From NCBI RefSeq assembly GCF_028532725.1, contig NZ_JAQKGU010000011.1:1-64000 (forward strand): a DNA stretch of 64,000 nt, written 5' to 3'. This stretch comes from Desulfovibrio sp. Fe33 (GTDB lineage: Bacteria; Desulfobacterota; Desulfovibrionia; Desulfovibrionales; Desulfovibrionaceae). Below the pieces are notes generated by a model. The model did no database searches. It was not told where the DNA came from and saw only the letters and a list, made by a program, of their open reading frames with translations. Of this stretch, positions 1 to 7,880 are shown in pieces (positions within the stretch are counted from its first letter, which is position 1; the number at the start of each line of letters is the position of its first letter). The position numbers were made by a program, and so were the translations under genes.

Positions 1-45
1 CACCTCTTTCCAGGGCATGTGCACCTCCAGGCTTCCATGCCCAAA

Positions 46-92
46 GTGTTACCCATGTTCCCGGACTAATGTGTTACCTATGTACCCGGACT
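46..92. repeat. Two tandem 22-bp direct repeats, probable IS end
   Basis: Two 22-bp repeats at 46-67 and 71-92, each beginning GTGTTAC and ending CCCGGACT, differ at two positions and lie 25 bp apart. Closely spaced repeats of this kind are typical of the ends of IS21-like insertion sequences. No transposase lies inside the window, so only the edge of the element would be present, with its body to the left. A palindromic repeat that starts at about 96 lacks its outer arm exactly here, which fits an insertion that truncated it. The IS family is a guess. Confidence 0.4.
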
Positions 93-95
93 GTA

Positions 96-388
96 CCTTT
101 TCCTTCCCCTTCCCCCGGACCCCCATCCCCATCCTTTCCTAAACTTTTTGTCGCCGCTTCGCGGGCTCGGCGGAGAGTTAATTCTTTTCCCGTCTCCCAA
201 AAATAAACTAGCTCGAAAGTCGTTTCGGGAAGAGGTTCACCCCATCGCATACCTGCACCCGCGCGGATGCGCATACAAAAAGTTTCGGAGGGTGAGAGGG
301 GATAGGGGGTCCAGGGGGAAAGGGGAGAGAGGGCAGCCCTTTACAAAGGGTGCCCTCTCTCCCCTTTCCCCTTGGCCGCCGGAGGCAT
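96..388. repeat. Composite palindromic intergenic repeat, copy A
   Basis: This stretch consists of two facing half-elements. The left half (about 96-150) ends with the box AAACTTTTTG (141-150). The right half (276-388) starts with the complementary box CAAAAAGTTT, continues through a very strong hairpin, and ends with the 15-bp box GGCCGCCGGAGGCAT (374-388). The hairpin has perfect 21-bp arms at 315-335 and 351-371, plus an inner 6-bp stem. The same boxes recur in copy B between leuD and leuB; bases 106-150 match 11241-11285 at 44 of 45 positions. The hairpin abuts the 3' end of the NFACT gene, so it may also act as its terminator. Confidence 0.75.
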
Positions 389-390
389 TC

Positions 391-1905
391 TTAAGCCAGT
401 CGGCTTTCCAGATCGGGATCGAGATCGACGCGGAGGGTGCCGAGTTTTCGGTCAACGGCAACCTGGCCGAGGTTGAATCCTTTGACTTTGCGCACGTCTT
501 TGACCAGGGCGTACATGATATCGGCTTTGCCGTCGTCTTTGCGATAGCTTTTGAGTCCGCAGAGGGCTGCGGCCTGGATCAGGGATGTTTCGGGCACGTC
601 CTGGCCGGGGTGGTCGCGCTTGAGAATGACGTGGGAGCTGGGACCGTCTTCGGCGTGGAACCAGTAATCAAAGGGCGAGGCCGCCTTGCTGAGCATGTGG
701 TGGTTTGCCTGCTTGTTTTTGCCTCGGATGACGGTGAAGCCGTCGGTGGTGCGGAACAGGCTGACGGCCAAACCGCGGAATCGCTTGGGCAGGGCGGCGG
801 GACCTTCCGGTTCGGGCGATGTCTGGTGCGCGGCGGGATGGATTTCGATTGTTCCGTCTTCGGCCTGGGCCAGTTGGGCAAGCAGCTCGCGGCGGCGGCG
901 TTCGATGTGCGGAAAGCCCCGCTGCGCCTTGGCAGACAGTTTGAAATACCGTTTCATGTTCTCGGTGGGAGACAGGAACGGGTTGAGGATCACTGTCATG
1001 GGACCGTGCACAGGGTGCGAAACTTCCACGGATTCGAGACCTTCGGCGTTCTTGAATCGGTACAGCTCGGCTTGCAACGCTTCGGCTTTGATCTGCTCGG
1101 CGGCCAGGGCTTCGAGTCGCGCCTGCTCCTCGTCCAGCCTGGCCAGGTTGCGTTGGAGTTTTTTGCGTATACGCTTGAGCTGAACGGTTTGCGCCTTGTC
1201 CTCTTCCATGTCGAGCAGGGGGAAGAGGGTGCTTTCGCCGTGGGCTCGGGCGGCTTCAAGGGCCGAGTCGAACGTCTCGTCATCGTGGCCGGTCGGCCAG
1301 GCTGTGGGAGGCTGTCGGCCGTCGTCGGATCGGGAAATGTGGAAACTGTCGGCCGAGGCGGTGGCTACGCGGAAGTAGAGGGCGTGGGCCTGTTCTTCCG
1401 GGAGGTAGGCCAGGGCCTTGCGCAGGAGCGGCGATATGTGCGGATAGGCACGCCAGATTTCCGGATCGTCGAGGACGTCTTCCATGGCGGGCCATTCCGG
1501 CTCGGAGGAAAAGGACGGCGGCAGTTCATCGGCCAGGGTCATGCCGGTGCGGCAGTCCAGGATGAGGAAGGTTTTGCCGTCCGGGTCGGTGCGCGGAGTG
1601 AGCTCCAACGCCAGCCGCAGATTGGGCCAATCCCGATGTACGGCCAGAATCCTGCGGTTTCGCAGCCGTTTGCGAAACCACATGGCCATGGCCGGAGCGG
1701 TTTGCGGGTTGGCGGGCTTGACCGCGGAGAGAAATAAATGGCCCGCCGATTTGGCGGGCCGGAAGATCATGTATAGAGGTTCGCCCGTGTTCTGGATGGC
1801 CAGCACCCAGACTCCGGGGGCCGGGCCGAATACCTTGTCTATTCGGCGACCGGTTAGGATGGACGCGAGTTCCGCGCTCAGGAAGCGGAAAAAGTTGGCT
1901 TCCAC
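391..1905 (-). CDS. NFACT family protein (RqcH/Rqc2-like)
   Basis: Encodes 504 residues. NFACT proteins bind tRNA and the 50S subunit on stalled ribosomes and, in bacteria that carry RqcH, drive C-terminal alanine tailing. The N-terminal NFACT-N region (LSAELASILTGRRIDKVFGP) is followed by a charged coiled coil around residues 240-300. The C-terminal RNA-binding domain includes GFTVIRGKNKQANHHML and the segment DYWFHAEDGPSSHVIL. The start is GTG at 1905, with a GGAG site about six bases upstream. It lies 30 bp downstream of the dksA-type gene on the same strand, so the two may be cotranscribed. The palindromic repeat follows its stop codon. The family is clear; the alanine-tailing role is inferred from homologs. 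Confidence 0.85.
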   Translation of the reverse strand: MEANFFRFLSAELASILTGRRIDKVFGPAPGVWVLAIQNTGEPLYMIFRPAKSAGHLFLSAVKPANPQTAPAMAMWFRKRLRNRRILAVHRDWPNLRLALELTPRTDPDGKTFLILDCRTGMTLADELPPSFSSEPEWPAMEDVLDDPEIWRAYPHISPLLRKALAYLPEEQAHALYFRVATASADSFHISRSDDGRQPPTAWPTGHDDETFDSALEAARAHGESTLFPLLDMEEDKAQTVQLKRIRKKLQRNLARLDEEQARLEALAAEQIKAEALQAELYRFKNAEGLESVEVSHPVHGPMTVILNPFLSPTENMKRYFKLSAKAQRGFPHIERRRRELLAQLAQAEDGTIEIHPAAHQTSPEPEGPAALPKRFRGLAVSLFRTTDGFTVIRGKNKQANHHMLSKAASPFDYWFHAEDGPSSHVILKRDHPGQDVPETSLIQAAALCGLKSYRKDDGKADIMYALVKDVRKVKGFNLGQVAVDRKLGTLRVDLDPDLESRLA

Positions 1906-1935
1906 GGCCGTCTCCGTCCAAGGCCGGGTGTGCGG

Positions 1936-2298
1936 CTAGTCGCCGCGGACGGCCTCGTCCTCTTCCTGTTTGCTTTTGCAGTTGATGCACAGCGTGGTCA
2001 TGGGTCTGGCCTTGAGGCGGGCGATGGATATATCGTCGCCGCACTCCTGGCAGATGCCGAACTCGCCGTCTTCAATGCGGTTGATGGCCTGCTGGATTTT
2101 CTTGATGAGCTTCCGTTCGCGGTCGCGCAGACGTAGTGTGAAGGCGCGGTCGCTTTCGGCCGTGGCCCGATCAGCAGGATCGGCGTAGACCTCTCCGGAT
2201 TCGGTCATGTCTTCGATGGTGGCCTCGCTTTTCTGGAGGATGTCATCGAGCATGCCGTTCAAGCTTTCCTTGAAGTACTTCAGGTCATTGGCTTCCAT
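1936..2298 (-). CDS. dksA: DksA/TraR-type zinc-finger transcriptional regulator
   Basis: A 120-residue protein of the DksA/TraR family, which binds the RNA polymerase secondary channel and modulates rRNA and amino-acid promoters together with ppGpp. The N-terminal part is a helical coiled coil. The C-terminal zinc finger has two CxxC pairs, CQECGDD and CINCKSK, as in canonical DksA. The start at 2298 is chosen because a strong GGGGAGG Shine-Dalgarno lies just upstream; a longer frame to 2352 has no such support. At 120 residues it is somewhat shorter than E. coli DksA (151). It lies upstream of the NFACT gene and is transcribed away from the tRNA array. Confidence 0.88.
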   Translation of the reverse strand: MEANDLKYFKESLNGMLDDILQKSEATIEDMTESGEVYADPADRATAESDRAFTLRLRDRERKLIKKIQQAINRIEDGEFGICQECGDDISIARLKARPMTTLCINCKSKQEEDEAVRGD

Positions 2299-2477
2299 TT
2301 GAACCTCCCCTCTGAGAGTGAGCAATCTGTTTGAGGAGCTAAGGGTGCACACATAGTTCTACTGAATTAAAGCGCGTTGGTATACCAAAAAGGCCCAAAA
2401 AGTAAAGTCTTTCCATTCAGGCAAAAAAAACAGGTCATTCATATGTCCCGGGATTTTAAAAAAATCATAAAATCCGC

Positions 2478-2506
2478 TTGACACCTGAAAGGGGCACGGG
2501 TAAACA
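2478..2506 (+). promoter_or_regulatory. Sigma-70-type promoter of the tRNA array
   Basis: TTGACA at 2478-2483 and TAAACA at 2501-2506 are separated by 17 bp. The expected start site is about ten bases before the first tRNA-Gly. No comparable promoter was seen in front of the later tRNA copies. Confidence 0.65.
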
Positions 2507-2523
2507 GTGGTTCGCTTTTGAGG

Positions 2524-2598
<75 letters not shown>

Positions 2599-2606
2599 AA
2601 AAAGTC

Positions 2607-2681
<75 letters not shown>

Positions 2682-2684
2682 CCG

Positions 2685-2759
<75 letters not shown>

Positions 2760-2768
2760 GCCAATCAA

Positions 2769-2797
2769 GCCGGTCTCCGCGAGAGACCGGCTTTTTT
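2769..2797 (+). terminator. Intrinsic terminator after tRNA-Gly copy 2
   Basis: A nine-base-pair stem GCCGGTCTC/GAGACCGGC with a five-base loop is followed by six T. Confidence 0.88.
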
Positions 2798-2828
2798 GGG
2801 GGGAGCCAGCCGACCAAGACGAAGACAC

Positions 2829-2903
<75 letters not shown>

Positions 2904-2912
2904 GCCAATCAG

Positions 2913-2941
2913 GCCGGTCTCCGCGAGAGACCGGCTTTTTT
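2913..2941 (+). terminator. Intrinsic terminator after tRNA-Gly copy 3
   Basis: The same nine-base-pair stem and loop as the terminator at 2769, followed by six T. It was apparently duplicated together with the tRNA. Confidence 0.88.
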
Positions 2942-2964
2942 GGGGGGAGTCTCCATATCACCAC

Positions 2965-3039
<75 letters not shown>

Positions 3040-3048
3040 GGCAATCAG

Positions 3049-3077
3049 GCCGACCTCTATGAGGTCGGCTTTTTTTG
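3049..3077 (+). terminator. Intrinsic terminator ending the tRNA array
   Basis: Stem GCCGACCTC/GAGGTCGGC with a three-base loop, followed by eight T. The stem differs from the two earlier terminators, as expected if this is the ancestral end of the array. Confidence 0.9.
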
Positions 3078-3225
3078 TGCTGGGTATGAACCCCTATCAG
3101 CTTGTTTTTGTGGAATTAGTGAGAAATTGCGACTTTTGTGCGACGTTTCTTTCGCCTCCGGTATGGTCCGTGCAAATACGGGCTGGACGGCAACAATTTC
3201 CACCAACCCGACCGTTCAAACGACC

Positions 3226-4245
3226 ATGAGCAAGACAAGCATACATCACACGTTCGATCCGGCGCATAGCGGGTTTTCCGGCGGGCTGACCGGTTCGCCT
3301 CTCGCCTCGGCGGGGATGCAGGCCCGCAACTTTACGGCGATGGTCGGCTGCCAGGCCCCGGCTATCGCCCCGGAATTTTATACCCCCGATTCCCTGGCTT
3401 TCGATGTGGATCGTTTGTGCGATCCCGGCGAGCCTGTTTCCGATGCCCGCCTTCTTAATGTGGCCGTGAAATATTTTTACGCCTACGTGCATGAGAACGC
3501 GTACCGCGATCCGGTGCCCTACGGCGAGCTTGCCGGGTTGTACGAACGGTTTTCGCGCCATCAGTCCATGAACGAGCCGGGAGACGACATCGAGGTCATG
3601 AACAGGCTGCGCATGTGGTCCCCGGTGCTGCGGGTCCTGGCGGACGCTCCCAAGGCGGCCCACCTCATGCGTGCGGTCCTGGGCAGGGCGGAAGCGGTTC
3701 GGGGAAACGGGGCCTTTATCGGCGTGGATCTCGGAGCCGGGACCGGCATCATGCTGCTGGCCATGCAGATTCTTGCGAGGCGCGCCGGGTGTACGGATAT
3801 CCAGACCCTGGGCTATCAGGCCGATCCCGTGTCCGGTGAACGGACTTATGATCTGGTCCATTCGCTGGGCACCGGAGCCGTCATGCTGGCCGATCCGAAC
3901 AGGCGCAACGCCTACGCGCTTGTCAGGGGCCGGTCCGTCGATTTCGTGGCGAACGAGATCATGGCGGGCATTCAGCAGACCTTGGCCGCGGATAACTGTT
4001 TCGACAAGTACCGCGCGTTTTTCGAGGCCGTGGGCGACAGTGTGGACCGGGCCGAGTTCTTTCCGGAAGGGCTTATCGCGCACAGCGCGGCCACCCGCGC
4101 CTCGGTCATCCTGGCCCGGGAGAACGGCTTCCAGCCTCCGGCGGAGTATCTCGACGAGAAGTTCATTCCCCAGGGGCTCATTCTCGAAGGCCGCGTGGTG
4201 CCCATGCACCGGCTGGGCGTCGATTTTTACCGCTGCCTGACCTGA
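3226..4245 (+). CDS. Class I SAM-dependent methyltransferase-like protein, unknown substrate
   Basis: A 339-residue protein I cannot assign to a named family. The motif VDLGAGTG (residues about 167-174) is a classic SAM-binding motif I, followed by a helix rich in Leu and Met. A later acidic/hydrophobic stretch (VDFVANEIMAG) sits where motif IV usually lies. The first 80 residues look like a separate N-terminal region without a recognisable signal. The start at 3226 follows a long A/C-rich leader without a clear ribosome site; an ATG at 3163 in the same frame is an alternative, and any longer frame would run back into the tRNA genes. It stands alone between the tRNA array and a terminator. 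Confidence 0.6.
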   Translation: MSKTSIHHTFDPAHSGFSGGLTGSPLASAGMQARNFTAMVGCQAPAIAPEFYTPDSLAFDVDRLCDPGEPVSDARLLNVAVKYFYAYVHENAYRDPVPYGELAGLYERFSRHQSMNEPGDDIEVMNRLRMWSPVLRVLADAPKAAHLMRAVLGRAEAVRGNGAFIGVDLGAGTGIMLLAMQILARRAGCTDIQTLGYQADPVSGERTYDLVHSLGTGAVMLADPNRRNAYALVRGRSVDFVANEIMAGIQQTLAADNCFDKYRAFFEAVGDSVDRAEFFPEGLIAHSAATRASVILARENGFQPPAEYLDEKFIPQGLILEGRVVPMHRLGVDFYRCLT

Positions 4246-4264
4246 TTCCGATTCGATCCGAATC

Positions 4265-4297
4265 AAAAAAACGCCCGGACCAACCGGGCGTTTTTTT
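4265..4297. terminator. Bidirectional intrinsic terminator
   Basis: Stem ACGCCCGG/CCGGGCGT is flanked by an A run on the left and a T run on the right. It lies between the convergent methyltransferase-like gene and the DMT transporter and can serve both. Confidence 0.85.
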
Positions 4298-4324
4298 CTC
4301 TGTCGCCGGAGACGGTGCGGAGCA

Positions 4325-5191
4325 TCATCCCCACAGGGCGATGACCGCCGCGCCTACGGTCATGATGACCGTGCCGAGCAGGCGGAACCGAATGCCGCGT
4401 TCCTTGAAGAGAAGCCAGCCGTACAGGACCGAGAAAATGCCGGTCGTGCGCTTGATGGTAATCATGTACGCGGCCGCGGTCATGGACATGGCCAGGTTGT
4501 GGCAGACTATCTCTGCGAAGACTATCAGCGCGGCCACCGTTCCGAGGAGGGGCTTTTGCGTGAGACTCCTGAACGAGGTTTTGCCCGTCCATATCAATAT
4601 GAGAGTCAGCAGCAGGCCGTAGAGGGTGAATACGGCCATGGCCGTGAACATGGGGGAGGAATCGAGGATCATGACTTTCCCGCCCACGGAGGTCAGGCCG
4701 TACAGGAAGGCGACGACGAGCATCAGCCCGGACCCGGGCTCCTTCCAGATGGCCCGTATGGGGCCGAGGAAACCGTATCTGGCGGCATCAAGATTGAGCA
4801 CGTAACCGCCCACGACCACCAGGAGCATCCCCGCAACGCCGGGAACGGAGAGCGTCTCATCCAGGATGAGGTCGCCGGTGAACAGGACGAAGACCGGCGT
4901 AAAGCTCAGAAAGGGCAGGGTCAGGGACAAGGGCGACATGCGGATGGCCCTGTAATGCAGGATGATGGACACCATGAGCACGGGCAGGACCCAGGCCAGG
5001 GCCGGGAGAAATCTCGGACCGATGGGCGGAATGCCGATGAAGGGAATGGTCAGCGCCATGAGGGGCATGGCGTAGAAATAGGGGATAAGGCTCATTTCCC
5101 ATGCCGAGAGATCGGAAAAGAACCGCTTCATGAACGCGGAGTTGGAGGCCATGAAAAAAGCCGCCCCCAGGGAAAGCGCGAACCAGGTCAC
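4325..5191 (-). CDS. DMT-superfamily (EamA-type) membrane transporter
   Basis: A 288-residue inner-membrane protein with about ten hydrophobic helices arranged as two similar halves, the layout of drug/metabolite (EamA) transporters. The substrate cannot be read from the sequence. The start is GTG at 5191, which overlaps the TGA of the upstream hydrolase gene (GTGA), so translation is probably coupled. The same frame is open far upstream of this point, but that part is out of frame within the hydrolase gene and gives Arg/Pro/His-rich nonsense. The gene ends at a bidirectional terminator. Confidence 0.75.
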   Translation of the reverse strand: MTWFALSLGAAFFMASNSAFMKRFFSDLSAWEMSLIPYFYAMPLMALTIPFIGIPPIGPRFLPALAWVLPVLMVSIILHYRAIRMSPLSLTLPFLSFTPVFVLFTGDLILDETLSVPGVAGMLLVVVGGYVLNLDAARYGFLGPIRAIWKEPGSGLMLVVAFLYGLTSVGGKVMILDSSPMFTAMAVFTLYGLLLTLILIWTGKTSFRSLTQKPLLGTVAALIVFAEIVCHNLAMSMTAAAYMITIKRTTGIFSVLYGWLLFKERGIRFRLLGTVIMTVGAAVIALWG

Positions 5192-6192
5192 TTCAGCGGT
5201 TCCTCGGCGTCGGCCAGGGAGCTGACGCCTCCCTCGTATGACCAGGACATGATGCGGCCGGAGTTGTCGAGGTGCGCGGTGAGGGTGAACGGCTGTTTTT
5301 TGTCGCGGTATACCCACGCCATGACAGGGTTGGTGGAGGTGAAGCGCAGGTCTTGGAAGATCAGGGTCCTGCCGTCGGGAGTGTCGGTTTCCTCGACATA
5401 GGGCCATTTGGAAAACCATGCGTAGGTGGCGAACATGGATTGCTGTTCGCCGAGCTTGCGCAGGATTTGCTTGTCCGCACGCCTGACCTTGCGGGGCGCG
5501 TCCGGCGCGAGATCGCCGAACAGGTCCATGGTATCGAGCAGGTAGTCCGGTCCGGCGGTGACGACCACCTTCCAGAAACGGGGCGACAGCGCGTCCGGAG
5601 TGACGTGGACATGGTCGTAGGCCGCGCCCTTGGCGTCGAGCCGGCGGGCGTAGGCATGTTGGAGAATCGTTCCCATTCCCATGTTGCCCAGCGGATAGAC
5701 GAAAAACCACACAATGCCGATGAGGGCGACGGCGTGGCGGCGCGTTTTCACGATCAGGGCGGCGGCGATCAGGCCCAGGGCCGTTACGGTAAAAACCGGG
5801 TCGATGATGAACGCGCCGTCCAGGGCGAAGCGGTGGTTGGAGAAGGGCGCGAGCAACTGAGTCCCGTAGGTGGTGATGAGGTCAAGCCAGACGTGGATCA
5901 GGGTCAGGGCGTAGAACAGCGGAGCTATTCTGGTGAACGGGGTGCGCGGGGAGACGAGTTTGTACAAACCCGCCAGGACAAGGGCGAGAATCAGAGTACC
6001 GAAGATGGAAGTGCTGACGCCCCGGTGGTAGAGGAGGTCGAATTCAGGATCGTTGTTGCCGAAAAGAATGTCCACGTCGGGAATCCAGGCAGCGAGCATG
6101 CAGGCGGGCACGAGGTGTTTCGCCTCGGGAAACCACCTGCGGGCGGCCATGCCGCCGAGCAGGCCCGACGAGAGGTGCGTGACCGGATCCAT
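5188..6192 (-). CDS. Membrane-bound metal-dependent hydrolase (YdjM/DUF457-like)
   Basis: A 334-residue protein. The opening MDPVTHLSSGLLGGMAARRW and the early pattern AWIPDVDILFGNNDPEF, with a later LLYHRGVSTS, are typical of the YdjM/DUF457 family of membrane-bound metal-dependent hydrolases (His/Asp ligands before the first helices). Several transmembrane helices fill residues about 60-180. The remaining C-terminal part (about 190-334) is soluble. The start at 6192 fits the family N-terminus; an ATG at 6234 is possible, but its extra residues do not resemble homologs. The enzymatic substrate of this family is unknown. It is divergent from psd and overlaps the downstream transporter. Confidence 0.72.
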   Translation of the reverse strand: MDPVTHLSSGLLGGMAARRWFPEAKHLVPACMLAAWIPDVDILFGNNDPEFDLLYHRGVSTSIFGTLILALVLAGLYKLVSPRTPFTRIAPLFYALTLIHVWLDLITTYGTQLLAPFSNHRFALDGAFIIDPVFTVTALGLIAAALIVKTRRHAVALIGIVWFFVYPLGNMGMGTILQHAYARRLDAKGAAYDHVHVTPDALSPRFWKVVVTAGPDYLLDTMDLFGDLAPDAPRKVRRADKQILRKLGEQQSMFATYAWFSKWPYVEETDTPDGRTLIFQDLRFTSTNPVMAWVYRDKKQPFTLTAHLDNSGRIMSWSYEGGVSSLADAEEPLK

Positions 6193-6299
6193 GTCATGGG
6201 GTATACCTTGGCGCGAATATATTGTAAAAAACAAACTTGCGGTTTGAGGAAGCCAAGGGTAAAGACCGTAAACTTCGTTTGAAAGGAGCTCGACGCGCC

Positions 6300-6947
6300 A
6301 TGTTGAAACCGTCTGTCGGCGTTGCCCTGGAAGGGGTGCCCTATATAGTCATCGCTGCATTCACGACCCTGATTTTCGCCATCATCGGCTGCTGGCCCAT
6401 GGCTGTGATCGGGCTCGCCGCCACCGCTTTTATCGGTCATTTCTTCCGCGACCCGGAGCGCGTCGGGCCCGAAGACGCGGAGGCCGTGGCCGCCCCTGCC
6501 GACGGCAGGGTCATCAAGATCGACCGCGCGATCGATCCCGTCAGCGGCGAATCCCGCCAGTACATCGCCATTTTCATGAACGTTTTCAACGTGCATGTGA
6601 ACCGGATGCCGGTCAGCGGAAAGATCGAGACCATCCGCTATATCCCCGGCAAGTTCTTCAACGCCTCTTTCGACAAGGCGAGCGAGGACAACGAGCGCAA
6701 CATCGTGGTCGTCACCGGCAAGGGCAACCAGCGGTTCACCATGGTCCAGATCGCTGGGCTCATCGCCCGCCGCATCGTCTGCTGGGCCGAACCCGGGGAC
6801 AAGCTCAAGCGCGGGGAGCGATATGGTTTGATCAAATTCGGATCAAGAGTTGACCTTTACATTCCGGATGGCTATGTACCAACTGTCGGCGTCGGTCAGA
6901 AGACCGTCGCAGGCGAAACGGTACTGGCGGAAAAACGGACCGCCTGA
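6300..6947 (+). CDS. psd: Phosphatidylserine decarboxylase, archaeal-type short form
   Basis: A 215-residue proenzyme that decarboxylates phosphatidylserine to phosphatidylethanolamine at the inner membrane. Two hydrophobic segments near the N-terminus are followed by the catalytic region: APADGRVIKID, then FMNVFNVHVNRMPVSG, and near the end KFGSRVDLYIP, whose Gly-Ser is the autocleavage site that creates the pyruvoyl group. The length fits the short form rather than the roughly 300-residue E. coli type. The ATG at 6300 is preceded by AAAGGAG; the upstream in-frame ATG at 6237 lacks a site. It lies 27 bp upstream of pssA, the preceding step of the pathway. Confidence 0.9.
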   Translation: MLKPSVGVALEGVPYIVIAAFTTLIFAIIGCWPMAVIGLAATAFIGHFFRDPERVGPEDAEAVAAPADGRVIKIDRAIDPVSGESRQYIAIFMNVFNVHVNRMPVSGKIETIRYIPGKFFNASFDKASEDNERNIVVVTGKGNQRFTMVQIAGLIARRIVCWAEPGDKLKRGERYGLIKFGSRVDLYIPDGYVPTVGVGQKTVAGETVLAEKRTA

Positions 6948-6974
6948 TCCGTCGATACGGAATAACTGATTGCC

Positions 6975-7742
6975 ATGGTTGAGGAAAAATTGCCGCGCCA
7001 TAAAAGTGTCTACCTTCTGCCGAACCTGCTGACCACGGCCAGCCTGTTTGTCGGCTTCCTGGGACTCATCTGGGCCATTCAGGGGGATATCACCTCCTGC
7101 GCCCTGTGCATCCTGGCAAGCTGCGTGTTCGACGGATTGGACGGCAAGGTGGCGCGCATCACCAACTCGCAGAGCGAATTCGGCGTCCAGCTCGATTCGC
7201 TGGCCGATCTGGTGGCCTTCGGCGTGGTCCCGGCAGTCATGTCCTACCTCTGGCTTCTGAACGACTTCGGCCGTCTCGGCCTGATGGCCGCGTTCCTGTT
7301 CATGGCCTGCGGGGCCTTGCGTCTCGCCCGGTTCAACGTCCAGGCCGCCACCACCTCCAAGAAGCATTTCGTGGGCCTGCCCATCCCGGCCGCAGCCTGC
7401 ACCCTGGCCACCTTGGTGCTCTTCTCCGAATATGTGCCGCAGGAGTACATGCATTCCGTGGTTTCGGTGGGTGCCCTGGTTCTCGTCTACGTGTTGTCCT
7501 TCTTCATGGTCAGCACCATTCGTTTTTACTCCTTCAAGGAAATCAGCGCCTTCAAGGCCCATCCCTTTAGCTGGATGGTCACCGCGATTCTGCTTTTCTC
7601 GCTCATCGCCTCCCGTCCGAAGGTGCTTGGTTTCGTCTTCTTCCTGGGCTACCTCGTGTCCGGCCCTCTCTACACGCTTTTCCTACTATCCCGCACCAAC
7701 AAGCGACTACTGCGGGATGGCTCCAAGAAAGAGCTGAACTAG
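6975..7742 (+). CDS. pssA: CDP-diacylglycerol-serine O-phosphatidyltransferase
   Basis: A 255-residue integral membrane enzyme that makes phosphatidylserine from CDP-diacylglycerol and serine, the substrate of the Psd encoded just upstream. The CDP-alcohol phosphatidyltransferase signature is visible as DGLDGKVAR followed by FGVQLDSLADLVAFG, giving the Asp pattern DG-x2-AR-x8-G-x3-D-x3-D. About seven hydrophobic helices follow. The gene order psd-pssA is common in deltaproteobacteria and argues for one transcript. Confidence 0.92.
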   Translation: MVEEKLPRHKSVYLLPNLLTTASLFVGFLGLIWAIQGDITSCALCILASCVFDGLDGKVARITNSQSEFGVQLDSLADLVAFGVVPAVMSYLWLLNDFGRLGLMAAFLFMACGALRLARFNVQAATTSKKHFVGLPIPAAACTLATLVLFSEYVPQEYMHSVVSVGALVLVYVLSFFMVSTIRFYSFKEISAFKAHPFSWMVTAILLFSLIASRPKVLGFVFFLGYLVSGPLYTLFLLSRTNKRLLRDGSKKELN

Positions 7743-7818
7743 CTCTCCTCATCCCATATCAGTACGTCGTACTGACCCTTATCGCCACGCTGCCCCGCGC
7801 GGGTTTTGCGTTTGGCGG

Positions 7819-7847
7819 TTGTATACCCGTTGTCAAACATTTAGAAC
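7819..7847 (+). promoter_or_regulatory. Possible promoter of leuACD
   Basis: TTGTAT and TAGAAC are separated by 17 bp, about 35 bases before the leuA start. Both boxes are imperfect. A small CCCC-GAAA-GGGG hairpin (about 7851-7863) lies between them and the leuA ribosome site. No leader peptide rich in Leu codons and no T-box was seen in this gap. Confidence 0.3.
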
Positions 7848-7880
7848 ATACCCCCGAAAGGGGAACCATCGGAGGACACC

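Noticed and set aside
315-371. The strong hairpin after the NFACT gene as an ordinary terminator
   Set aside because: It may work as one, but the same hairpin type with shared flanking boxes recurs between leuD and leuB, so it is better described as part of a repeat family.
148-1737. Long open frame on the plus strand (529 codons) antisense to the NFACT gene
   Set aside because: Low-complexity Gly/Val/Phe-rich translation; it arises from G+C-rich codons of the NFACT gene read in the opposite direction, with no motif or ribosome site.
6200-6228. TTTACA-N17-TATACC on the minus strand before the membrane hydrolase
   Set aside because: It would place the transcription start on the start codon itself; without mapping data this leaderless arrangement is not supported.
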